16,950 nucleotides of DNA, taken from an uncultured Arsenicibacter sp. GTDB lineage: Bacteria; Bacteroidota; Bacteroidia; Cytophagales; Spirosomataceae. The notes beneath the pieces are model-generated. The model had not been told where the DNA came from, made no database searches, and saw only the letters and a program-made list of their open reading frames with translations. The stretch lies in the NCBI RefSeq assembly GCF_945952095.1, contig NZ_CAMFHL010000158.1, positions 1-16,950 of the forward strand. The letters are read 5' to 3'. This document shows, one piece after another, positions 1-8,453 of this stretch (position 1 is its first letter; the number at the start of each line of letters is the position of its first letter). Position numbers and translations under genes: made by a program.

Positions 1-49
1 ATCTACACGTAAGGAGTCGTCGGCAGCGTCAGATGTGTATAAGAGACAG
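1..49 (+). other. Illumina Nextera P5/i5 adapter contamination (not genomic)
   Basis: Bases 1-8 match the end of the Illumina P5 oligo (ATCTACAC). Bases 9-16 (GTAAGGAG) match the Nextera i5 index usually called S505/N505. Bases 17-30 (TCGTCGGCAGCGTC) are the Nextera read-1 sequence and 31-49 (AGATGTGTATAAGAGACAG) the 19-bp Tn5 mosaic end. The four parts occur in library order with no gap, so this is untrimmed adapter read-through at a contig end. Genomic sequence begins at base 50. The adapter supplies both the false C-terminal residues and the false stop codon (bases 3-5, minus strand) of the neighbouring reading frame. Confidence 0.98.
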
Positions 50-2906
50 CAATCCGTCCGCTACCCGTTGCCGAGGCGCTGATGGTGATGCTCATGACCG
101 CACTGGCCGACATGCCGCCGGTATTGGTCGCCCGCAGGGTAACGGTGCTGCTGCCCGCCGTGGTCGGTGTACCCGAAATGGTACCGGTAGTCGTATTGAT
201 GCTTAGACCGGCCGGTAAACCGGTGGCCGCATACGTCAGCGTCTGGCTGTTCGGATCGGTGAATGAACCGGTTGGCAGCGTATAACTGAATGCGCGGCCC
301 ACAACGCCCGTTGCCGATACTAAGGTGCCGGTGAAGACCGGTGAGGTACCTACGGTGCCGGTTCCGCTCGTAGCCGATGCACTGATCGTGATGCCCACCG
401 ATGCGCTGGCCGATTGTCCGGCGGCGTTGGTGGCGCGCAGGGTAACGGTGCTGCTGCCCGCTGTGGTTGGGGTTCCTGAAATCGTACCGGTTGCGGTATT
501 GATTGTCAGACCCGCCGGTAAATTAACGGTTGTATACGTCAGCGTCTGCGAAGCACCGCCCGTAAACGCACCGGCTGGCAAGGTATAGCTGAACGCCTGA
601 CCAACCACACCGGTTGCTGAGGCTAATGTACCGCTGAAGACCGGAGCGGTGCCCGTGCCGCTGGTTGCCGATGTGCTGATGGTAATACCGACCGTTCCGC
701 TGGCCGACTGACCGCTGGTGTTCGTTGCCTGAAGCGTAACCGTATTACTACCCGCCGTTGTCGGCGTACCGGAAATCGCGCCGGTAGTCGTATTGATGCT
801 CAGGCCGGCCGGTAAACCGGTGGCCGCATAGGTCAGCGTCTGCGTGGTGCCGCCCGTAAACGTGCCGGCTGGCAGGGTATAGCTGAAGGCCTGACCAACC
901 ACACCGGTTGCTGAGGCTAACGTGCCACTAAAGACCGGAGCGGTGCCCGTGCCGCTGGTTGCCGATGTGCTGATGGTGATACCGACCGTCGTGCTGGCCG
1001 ACATACCGCCTGCGTTGGTTGCCCGCAGGGTAACGGTGTTACTACCAGCAGCTGTTGGTGTTCCCGAGATAGCACCGGTTGCGGTGTTGATCGTCAGGCC
1101 CGCCGGCAGTCCGGTAGCCGCATAAGCCAGTGTTTGACCCGACGGATCGGTGAACGAGCCGGTTGGCAGGGTATAGCTGAACGCCTGACCCACAGTACCG
1201 GTAGCCGATACCAGTGTGCCGGTGAAGGTAGGCGACGGCATCGGGCTGATCGTGATGGCCACTGTACCGCTGGCCGACTGGGCTCCCGTATTGGTTGCCC
1301 GCAGGGTAACGGTGCTGCTGCCTGCCGTAGTCGGTGTACCGGAAATCGTTCCGGTTGTTGTGTTCAGCGTCAGACCCGCCGGTAAACCGGTAGCGGCATA
1401 GGACAGTGACTGACCACCCGCTGTGGTGAAGGTGCCGGTTGGCAGGGTATAGCTGAACGCCTGACCCACAGTACCGGTTGCCGATGCCAGGGAACCGCTG
1501 AAGACCGGTGTCGGTGCCGCGCTGATGCTGATGCTGAGCACACCGCTTGCCATCGCCATGGCGGGGTCTGTGGCCGTAATCGTTACCGACGTAACACCCG
1601 ATGTAGACGGCATACCCGTAATTGCGCCTGAACCGCTGTTGATGCTGAAGCCGGCCGGCAGTCCGGTGGCGGCATAGGTCAGGGTCTGGCCAGGGTTCGG
1701 ATCAGTGAACGCCCCGGCTGGCAGGGTGTAGCTGAACATAGAGCCAACCAGACCGGTTGCTGATGCCAGTGAACCGCTGAAAACCGGTGACTGGTTCGGC
1801 GATACAGAAAGACTCACGGTGCCGGATGCCGACGCACCCGCCGGATCGGTAGCCGTAATGGTTACCGACGACACACCGGTTGCGGATGGCATACCCGTAA
1901 TTGCGCCTGAGCCGCTGTTGATGCTGAGACCCGCCGGTAGTCCGGAAACGGTATAGGTCAGTGTCTGGCCGGTGTTCGCGTCTGTAAACGTGCCGGTTGG
2001 CAGCGTGTAGCTGAGCATAGAACCGATGGTGCCGGTTGCCGACAGGGCCGAGCCGCTGAAGACAGGGGCGGTATTTGGTGCGACATTGATCGAGACTACG
2101 CCGGTTGTTGACAGGCCACCCGTATCCCGCGCCGTCAGGGTAACGGAGTTGGTGCCGGTGGCGGATGGCGTACCGGTGATGGCTCCCGAACCACTGTTAA
2201 TACTCAGACCCGCCGGCAGGCCGGTGGCAGAGTAGGCCAGTGCCTGACCGGTGTTTGCGTCGGTAAAGGTGCCGGTTGGCAGCGTGAAATTCAGCGGGGT
2301 GCCGACCGTAGCCGAAACCGATGCCAGCGAGCCGCTGAAGACCGGGGCTACGTTTGGTACCACCGTAATGCCCAGCGTTGAACTGGCCGACAGGCCGCCG
2401 GTATCCGTTGCCGTAAACACCACAGCATTAGAGCCGGTGGTTGAGGCCGTTCCGGTCAGTGCGCCGGTGCCTGCATTAATGCTCAGACCCGCCGGCAGTC
2501 CCGTCGCAGTGTAGGCCAGTGTCTGGCCGGTGTTCGGATCCGTAAACGAACCGGTTGGCAGGGTGTAGCTGAACGGCGCACCAGCGATGGCTGTTACGGA
2601 CGTCAGCGTACCGCTGAAGACCGGCGTCAGGTTTGTGTTAAACGTGATACCAACCGTCGATGAGGCCGACAACCCGCCCGGATCCGTTGCCCGGATGGTG
2701 ATCGTGTTCGCTCCGGTTGAAGAGGTGGTACCGGTGATGGCACCCGTTCCGGCATTAATGCTCAGGCCGGTTGGCAAGCCAACGGCGGTATAAGTCAGCG
2801 TCTGGCCGGCATCCGGATCAGTAAATGAGCCTGCAGGCAGCGTATAGCTGAACGGTACGCCGGCGATACCGGAAATGGCTGTCAGGGTGCCGCTGAAAAC
2901 AGGCGC
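50..2906 (-). repeat. Ten tandem He_PIG-type repeat units (about 276-297 bp each)
   Basis: Ten direct repeats are recognisable in DNA by a recurring CTGAAGACCGG-like segment (antisense of PVFSG) near 334, 633, 931, 1223, 1500, 1776, 2055, 2334, 2613 and 2892. The five or six units nearest the gene start have a period of about 279 bp. The units nearest the window edge are longer because of inserted Ser/Ala/Thr/Gly linkers, and are more alike. All changes keep the reading frame. The sequence ends inside or just after the tenth unit, so the real copy number is unknown. Confidence 0.9.
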
Positions 2907-3512
2907 CTGATTAACCGGTGCCGGATTATTACCGCAGAAAGCGGCCAGGTCGAACGTGTAGCTTGTCATGGCTCCGTTCTGCATGGCGGTGATAACAATC
3001 GGTTTCGGATCAGCCCGTAAGCCGGGTTCAACGGTGCCGCTGGCACTCCCTGCACCGGCACGGGTGATGCCCGGTGCCGTAAAGGTGATCGGAGAGCCAT
3101 CGCCACCGGTCGTGTTGAACGTAATGGCACCGGTTGCACAGTTATAAGTTGGCTGGGTAACGGCAAAATTGCCCGGACAAGCCGCAGCTATATTAAATGT
3201 ATAGGTTGTTGATACGCCATTCTGGGTTGCTGTGATGACAATTGGTTTCGGATCGGCCCGCAGACCGGCTTCAATTGTTCCGCTGTTGCTGGATGCGCTG
3301 GCACGGGTAATGCCGGCGGCCGAATAGGTAATGGCCGAACCATTACCGCCTGTTGTATTAAAGGTGATCGCTCCCGTAGCACAGTTATAGGTCGGTTGCG
3401 TAAGGGTAAGGGCTGATTGGGCATACGCCTGGTGTTGGTAGGAGCACGTGATACACAATGCCCAGGCAAACAACCACAGCGACGTGGTTGTCGTCTTAAA
3501 AATTGTATGCAT
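50..3512 (-). CDS. Secreted Ig-like (He_PIG) repeat protein, 3' end missing
   Basis: At least 1,154 genuine residues are encoded. A signal peptide (residues 1-31, hydrophobic core followed by AYA before QS) predicts export. Residues 35-112 and 117-193 are two near-identical repeats, each with a YNC motif and a second Cys near its end. From residue 203 there are ten units of about 92-101 residues sharing PVFSG, SYTLP, LTY, GLPAGLSIN, TGTISGTP and VTLRATN blocks, the pattern of the cadherin-like putative Ig family (He_PIG). The last units are joined by SATSGTG-type linkers. No catalytic motif is visible. Such proteins are usually surface adhesins or matrix scaffolds; that role is inferred. Start is the ATG at 3512, which places the signal peptide correctly. 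The gene runs off the contig end: the final 14 apparent residues (VSYTHLTLPTTPYV) and the stop are adapter. A type IX secretion tail may lie in the missing part, but this cannot be seen. Confidence 0.9.
2934..3410 (-). repeat. Two tandem cysteine-containing repeats at the N-terminus of the He_PIG protein
   Basis: Residues 35-112 and 117-193 of the minus-strand protein align almost throughout. They share TQPTYNCATGAITFNTTGG, then GS-I-(T/Y), GITRA, a GLRADPKPIVITA block, and YTF near the end. Each carries one Cys in YNC and one close to the C-terminal edge (AAACPGN and AAFCGN), which could form one disulfide per repeat after export. They are unlike the He_PIG units that follow. I do not assign them a named domain. 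Confidence 0.85.
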
Positions 3513-4005
3513 ACTGGTTGAGTAAAAAGTTGGAAATACGATTTATGGATTAAGTGTGTACGTTCGGACGAACCGATTATGTGACAACAGCCACATCGTA
3601 AAGCGTCAGTCAGTGTCCGGTGCGGTGGTTGATACCGCCGGGACAATTCTCGTTTCCATACATGTTGTGTCCTCCGGATGAGGAAGCAGTAGCGCGGCCA
3701 GATCTGCTCTCAGACTAAATGGTGTTTGTTTAGCCTATAGAACTACAAGGTATTAACAACAAGCCGGATGCCCGGCAGAATGTTATGAAGGGGCGGATAA
3801 ACTGTGTAAGCGGGACAGGATACGGGGTTGACTTATCCCTGCCGGTATTGCCGGCAACGTGGCATGATGCACCGCGCTGCGCATCGGCCGCCTTTTAGGT
3901 AGCTGAAAACCAGCGTCCCGGCTTGTTAACAAAAAATAAACATACCGAAATAGTCTTTTGCTGAACAAGTGCAGTATCATTAGCAGATTTTAAACCAATC
4001 GAACC
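3513..4005. other. Divergent intergenic region without a convincing gene
   Basis: These 493 bp separate the minus-strand repeat protein from the plus-strand fecR operon and should hold both promoters. Visible elements are short inverted repeats: GTTCG-GA-CGAAC at 3562-3573, GCCGG-ATGC-CCGGC at 3763-3776, the palindrome TTGCCGGCAA at 3848-3857, and the palindrome TTGTTAACAA at 3923-3932 followed by an A/T tract. The short open frames here lack coherent protein features. No sigma-factor gene, tRNA or exact Bacteroidota promoter (TTTG ... TAnnTTTG) was recognised. Confidence 0.6.
3923..3940 (+). promoter_or_regulatory. Palindrome plus A-tract motif upstream of the fecR operon
   Basis: TTGTTAACAA, a perfect 10-bp palindrome, runs into an A-rich tract ending in TAAA. 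It starts 83 bp upstream of the fecR start codon. A near copy begins 77 bp upstream of the second susC (10160-10180). The TTG could act as a -33-type promoter element, or the palindrome as an operator. No good -7 element (TAnnTTTG) sits at the right spacing, so the role is uncertain. Confidence 0.35.
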
Positions 4006-5028
4006 ATGTTACGGTCCCGCGCCGAATACCTCGTAAATCGTCTCATCGAAAACCAGCTGACCTCGTCTGAGCTGGACGAGCTGCTGCGTAGTATGGGAAA
4101 TGAGCGGGCGCTTGACGATTTTTCGGACGTACTGGAAGCCTACTTTACTTCACTCGTTGAGGAAAGCGAAGCCGCTGATGTATTCCGGACGGAAATACCT
4201 GCACCGGATACGGTACCATCCGGAGCGCAGGCAAAAAGCCGGTTCGGGGTTTCGTGGGGAAACTATACACGAATGGCTGCGCTGGTTGCGCTGGCGATTG
4301 GTTTCCTGGGAATTCTGTATCTGATTCCCTACCGCGCCCGACAGCAGTCAGTACGTGATTCCGGAAAACAGACTCCGCTGGTTGCTCACCGGGAGGAGGT
4401 AGTTCCGAGAGGCAGCCGGAAGAGCTTACGGCTGGCCGACGGAACCTATGTAAAACTGAATGCAGAAAGCAAAATGACATTTCCGGCCGCTTTCGACAAA
4501 AAGAGCCGGCCGGTCAGTTTGCAGGGGGAAGCCTACTTTGATGTGGCCAGAGACAAACAACGGCCCTTTTCGATCACTCTGGATGAGTTGAAGGTAAGTG
4601 TGCTCGGCACTTCGTTCAACATTAAATCGTACGATGCCGACGAAGACGTGGCGGTGTCTGTGCGCTCGGGACGCGTCAGTGTCTCAATCAATTCAACCTC
4701 ATTACCGGCCGTTGTCCTGACCCGGAATGAAAAACTGATTTTCAACAAGCGGACAGAGAAGTACCGGATTGTCCGGCAGGATGTACTGCCCGATTACGCC
4801 TGGGTAGACGGTGTGCTGCTGTTTGACCATACCCCGTTCAGCACGGTTGTTCAGACCCTCGAACGATGCTATGATGTTGAGATTCAGGTGAAAGATAAGT
4901 CCTTGCTGGAAACCTCACTGACCGGCAGACACCTTAATGAAAATCTGGTATCCGCTTTAGAATCCATCTGCTTCGCGATCAGCGCTAAATATGAAATAAA
5001 AGGCCGGATTGTCGTGATCCGCAAATAA
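4006..5028 (+). CDS. FecR-family anti-sigma factor / transmembrane sensor
   Basis: The 340-residue length is normal for Bacteroidota FecR proteins. Residues 1-60 form a short helical cytoplasmic region of the type that holds an ECF sigma factor. Residues 89-108 (AALVALAIGFLGILYLIPY) are one membrane segment. Residues 131-226 are a FecR domain, with VPRGSRKSLRLADGTYVKLN, then LQGEAYFDVARD and VLGTSFNIKSY. Residues 269-338 resemble DUF4974, the STN-like tail, with LLFDHTPFSTVVQTLERCYDV and LTGRHL. Family knowledge: such proteins sit in the inner membrane, bind a sigma factor, and release it when an STN-bearing outer-membrane receptor is loaded. The ATG at 4006 fits the usual N-terminus. It heads an apparent operon, 24 bp before a susC gene. 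No ECF sigma gene adjoins it, although one commonly precedes fecR, so the partner must lie elsewhere or be lost. Confidence 0.93.
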   Translation: MLRSRAEYLVNRLIENQLTSSELDELLRSMGNERALDDFSDVLEAYFTSLVEESEAADVFRTEIPAPDTVPSGAQAKSRFGVSWGNYTRMAALVALAIGFLGILYLIPYRARQQSVRDSGKQTPLVAHREEVVPRGSRKSLRLADGTYVKLNAESKMTFPAAFDKKSRPVSLQGEAYFDVARDKQRPFSITLDELKVSVLGTSFNIKSYDADEDVAVSVRSGRVSVSINSTSLPAVVLTRNEKLIFNKRTEKYRIVRQDVLPDYAWVDGVLLFDHTPFSTVVQTLERCYDVEIQVKDKSLLETSLTGRHLNENLVSALESICFAISAKYEIKGRIVVIRK

Positions 5029-5052
5029 GTACCTTCTAATTACCTGAAAACT

Positions 5053-8000
5053 ATGAAACACAGATCTACCTTTCAATGGCTTCTGCGTCCGCTGCTGATG
5101 GCGGCAATGGTCGTAGCAGCCGGATGCCTGACTGCCGCCATGGCACAGGTCCGCACAATCACGGGTAAAATCACGTCGAAGGACGATGGTCTGGCCATGC
5201 CCGGCGTAAACGTGCTCATTAAAGAGAGCCAGCGCGGGACCAGCACCAACGCCGAAGGCAAATTCACGATTGATGTCAGCGGCAGCAATGCGGTGCTGGT
5301 GTTCTCCTTTGTCGGCTACACAAAAACGGAAGTACCGGTCGGTAACCGGAGCGTGGTCGATGTGGTCATGACGTCAGACGCCAGCCAGCTGCAGGAGGTT
5401 GTGGTGACCGCCCTCGGTATCAGCCGCGAAAAGAAATCATTGGCCTACTCAATCAGCGAAGTAAAATCAGAAGACCTGGTAAAAGCAGCCAACCCGAACG
5501 TGTTGAAAGCCCTCGACGGTAAGGTAAGCGGGGTGAACCTGACCAACCTGAGCAGTGACCCGACCTCATCGGTCCTGGTCAACATCCGTGGTACGACGGC
5601 TATGCCGACCACCAGCGCCGGTGGCTCCGATGTGTCAATCAAAGGCCAGCCGCTGTACGTTATTGACGGGGTGCCGGTAGGTACACAGACATTTACGTCA
5701 AAAGACGGTGTCGATTTCGGTAATATTCTTTCGCAGCTTAACCCGAACGACATTGCCAATATTACCATCCTGAAAGGGGGTAGCGCCGGTGCACTGTACG
5801 GGGCTGAAGGCGGTAACGGGGTGGTGATGATCACCACAAAATCCGGAAAAGGGGCGAAAAAAGGCCTGGGCGTTTCATTCTCAACAGCCTACACGGCTGA
5901 TAAACCCTTCATGTTCTTCCCTGAGCAAACATTATACGGCCAGGGCGAACGCGCCTACGAATGGCAGTATGATAACACGGATACCTGGGGGCCTCGTCTG
6001 GACGGTACGTTCAAATCGAACTACTGGGACGTTAAACTGAAGAAGTGGAACAACGGCCCGATGGTGTCGGCCAACGAAGATCGTGTGAAAGCCTACCTGC
6101 AGACTGGTGGTACGTTCACGAATAACATCGGCGTAACCGGCAACTACGATAAAGGCGCTTTCCGGTTGTCAATGTCTAACATGGACAACAAAGGGGTAAT
6201 GCCGAACACCAAAACACAGCAGAAATCAATCTCGCTCAATACCGAGTATAACATTACGAATAAACTGAAGGTGTCGGTCAGCACCAGCTACATCCACACG
6301 TATTCACCGAATAAGGCCAACAGCGTAGGGTCAAACAGTGTACTGAATGACCTGTTGTTCAATATCCCGACCAACCTGCAGCCGCTGGCCGATATGCGCG
6401 ATTACTGGATGCCGGGTTTTGCGGGTATCCGTCAGAACGGTGCGATCATGAAGGACAACGGCATTGATGTGGCCCAGAACAATCCGTGGTGGATTACCTA
6501 CGAAAAGCTGCACCGCTTTACCCGCGATAACTTCTTCGGCAAACTGCAGCTGAACTGGCAACTGAACGACAACTTCTCGCTCTTGCTCCGTACGGGTATG
6601 GAGAACGTGAAGGAGAATTACGAACTCCGTCAGTCGTGGGGAGCCAAAGGGGATGCCTTCGGTCAGTATGTGTCGGGCAACAACAGCTCGCTGGAAGCCA
6701 ACTCCGATGCGATCCTGACGTATAACAAGACGTTAGGCAAATTTTCGATCAATGTGTCGGGTGGCGGTAACTACCGGTTCAACAACCTGAACAGCATGGA
6801 AATCACAGGTGGTGACCTGAACTCGCCGGCCCTCTTTACGCTGGCCAACATCAAGGCCGGTACCATGACTGTCAACGGTATACCGTTCCAGAATACCAAA
6901 TCGCTGAGCGCCTATGCGTATGCGAATTTTGGTTACGACAACAAACTGTTCCTTGACCTGACCGGCCGTAACGACTGGAAAGGTATCCTGCCGGAAGAGA
7001 AAATCAGCTATTTCTATCCGTCGGCGTCACTGAGCTGGGTGGCTACCGAAACGGTAAAATTACCGGCCATGTTCGACCTCGTAAAAACACGCCTGGCGTT
7101 TGCTGACGTCGGAAACGGGCTGACCCGCCGCCGGTCGATTGACACATACACGTACGATGCCAGCCCGTGGGGAGCCATCAACACGGTCAGTCTGAACGCG
7201 ACGATTGTGGATCCGAACATCAAGGCACAGCACTCGCTGACTAAAGAAGCCGGTGTCGATATCTGGATGTTCCGGAACCGGTTGAAATTTGACTTCACGT
7301 ATTTCATTAAGGATCAGAAAAACCAGATCGACAACATACCGCTGGTAAAAGGGACCGGGTATTCAGGGCTGCTGACCAACATCGGCGATGTGCGTAACAA
7401 AGGCTTTGAATGGGGACTGAACTTTACGCCGGTCAAAACGGGTGATTTCGCCTGGGATGTGTCGGCCAGCTTTACGCACTACAAGGCAACCATTACCCGC
7501 CTGTCTGACAAATTTGCCCCGAACGGTTATGTATTTGCCAGCTACGACGGAAAAACAAAGGTGAAAATAGCGCAGGGCGAAACCATTGGTAATATTTACG
7601 AAGAGAACCCGATTCTGCGTGTAAAAACCGGTAAGTATGCCGGTATGCCGCTGCTGACTTCAGACGAAGGTAAAATCCAGAAATCAAGCGACGAGCGTGA
7701 CCGTGGCAAGCTGGGCAACTTCAATCCGGATTATATTCTGGGTCTGAACACGGGTGTCCGGTATAAGAACTTCTCACTGAATGTGGTGGGTAGCCTGCGG
7801 ATGGGTGGCAAGTATGTGTCTGTAAACCAGCAGTATGCTGAGTCGAACGGCCGTGCGGTAACCACGTTGGGTTCGGGCGATAACAACCCGTGGTGGGTCG
7901 GTGGCCGCGATGCGGCTAACGGTGGTCTGGTATGGCCGGCTGCCAACTCCAGCGAGTATGCCGCCATCAATGCCAATAACAACGACAAACGGTCTGACTT

Positions 8001-8427
8001 CCAAGATGCCAGCTACGTAAAAGGGGTGTTCCTGAACCCGAATTACAAAGGTGACCCGTCGCAGGCAACCGATGCAGACTACATCGTAAACGGTGCCAAT
8101 CCGAAAAACACGTTCTACGACTTCCCGTATAACGGTTACGGCGACATCATCTGGAACTTTACCGCTACCAGAACCTACGATGCCACAAACTTCAAGCTGC
8201 GCGAAATCTCCCTGGCGTATTCAGTGCCGCGGGCGTTAACGACCAGATACAACCTCAACAACGTAACTTTCTCACTGATCGGCCGTAACCTGTTCCAATG
8301 GAACAAATCAGGTCGTAACGAAGATCCGGAATCGGCGTTCACAGGCGTAGGGACCAACCAGGGTATTCTGCGGGCGACCCTGCCAAGTATCCGTTCGTAT
8401 GGCTTTAAGCTGTCTCTTGATTTTTAA
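5053..8427 (+). CDS. SusC/RagA-family TonB-linked outer-membrane transporter (first copy, no STN domain)
   Basis: This 1,124-residue protein has a signal peptide (residues 1-31, ending AMA before Q). A carboxypeptidase-regulatory-like domain spans about 33-109 (ITGKITSKDDG, MPGVNVLIK, FSFVGY). A TonB-box-like stretch lies near 114-122 (LQEVVVTALG), followed by a plug domain (127-265, with GQPLYVIDGVPV). The remainder is a beta-barrel, with SNMDNKGVMPN, GNFNPDYILG and a C-terminus ending in Phe, the usual outer-membrane insertion signal. It should import a substrate through the outer membrane using TonB energy, with the SusD-like protein 26 bp downstream as lid. There is no STN domain, so it should not itself signal to FecR despite lying directly behind fecR. 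The usual plug motif KGPSAAALYGSRAGNG is altered here (residues 241-256), with G-A-E-G-G replacing G-S-R-A-G. Substrate unknown. Confidence 0.95.
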   Translation: MKHRSTFQWLLRPLLMAAMVVAAGCLTAAMAQVRTITGKITSKDDGLAMPGVNVLIKESQRGTSTNAEGKFTIDVSGSNAVLVFSFVGYTKTEVPVGNRSVVDVVMTSDASQLQEVVVTALGISREKKSLAYSISEVKSEDLVKAANPNVLKALDGKVSGVNLTNLSSDPTSSVLVNIRGTTAMPTTSAGGSDVSIKGQPLYVIDGVPVGTQTFTSKDGVDFGNILSQLNPNDIANITILKGGSAGALYGAEGGNGVVMITTKSGKGAKKGLGVSFSTAYTADKPFMFFPEQTLYGQGERAYEWQYDNTDTWGPRLDGTFKSNYWDVKLKKWNNGPMVSANEDRVKAYLQTGGTFTNNIGVTGNYDKGAFRLSMSNMDNKGVMPNTKTQQKSISLNTEYNITNKLKVSVSTSYIHTYSPNKANSVGSNSVLNDLLFNIPTNLQPLADMRDYWMPGFAGIRQNGAIMKDNGIDVAQNNPWWITYEKLHRFTRDNFFGKLQLNWQLNDNFSLLLRTGMENVKENYELRQSWGAKGDAFGQYVSGNNSSLEANSDAILTYNKTLGKFSINVSGGGNYRFNNLNSMEITGGDLNSPALFTLANIKAGTMTVNGIPFQNTKSLSAYAYANFGYDNKLFLDLTGRNDWKGILPEEKISYFYPSASLSWVATETVKLPAMFDLVKTRLAFADVGNGLTRRRSIDTYTYDASPWGAINTVSLNATIVDPNIKAQHSLTKEAGVDIWMFRNRLKFDFTYFIKDQKNQIDNIPLVKGTGYSGLLTNIGDVRNKGFEWGLNFTPVKTGDFAWDVSASFTHYKATITRLSDKFAPNGYVFASYDGKTKVKIAQGETIGNIYEENPILRVKTGKYAGMPLLTSDEGKIQKSSDERDRGKLGNFNPDYILGLNTGVRYKNFSLNVVGSLRMGGKYVSVNQQYAESNGRAVTTLGSGDNNPWWVGGRDAANGGLVWPAANSSEYAAINANNNDKRSDFQDASYVKGVFLNPNYKGDPSQATDADYIVNGANPKNTFYDFPYNGYGDIIWNFTATRTYDATNFKLREISLAYSVPRALTTRYNLNNVTFSLIGRNLFQWNKSGRNEDPESAFTGVGTNQGILRATLPSIRSYGFKLSLDF

Positions 8428-8453
8428 CGGCATCCTCTTAAAACTGAACAGAC

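Noticed and set aside
31..49. Tn5 mosaic end as a natural transposon end
   Set aside because: It is joined to the P5 oligo, a known i5 index and the Nextera read-1 sequence, so it is library adapter rather than a mobile element.
82..2793. Series of plus-strand open frames of 60-90 residues
   Set aside because: They recur at the period of the minus-strand repeat units, share repeated VAVLIVRPAG-like text, and are antisense shadows of the He_PIG array.
50..2906. Regular direct repeats as a CRISPR array
   Set aside because: The period is about 280-300 bp, the whole unit is repeated with no spacers, and the frame is coding throughout.
3188..3646. Minus-strand frame of 152 residues near the start of the repeat protein
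   Set aside because: It overlaps the signal peptide and first repeats in another frame and is Pro/Arg-rich without coherent motifs.
3929..3960. TAGTCTTTTG as a -7 promoter element for fecR
   Set aside because: It does not fit TAnnTTTG exactly and its spacing from the upstream TTG (about 25 bp) is longer than usual.
5113..5127. Lipobox-like VAAGC in the first SusC signal peptide
   Set aside because: SusC proteins are barrels rather than lipoproteins, and a standard cleavage site (AMA before Q31/32 region) follows a few residues later.
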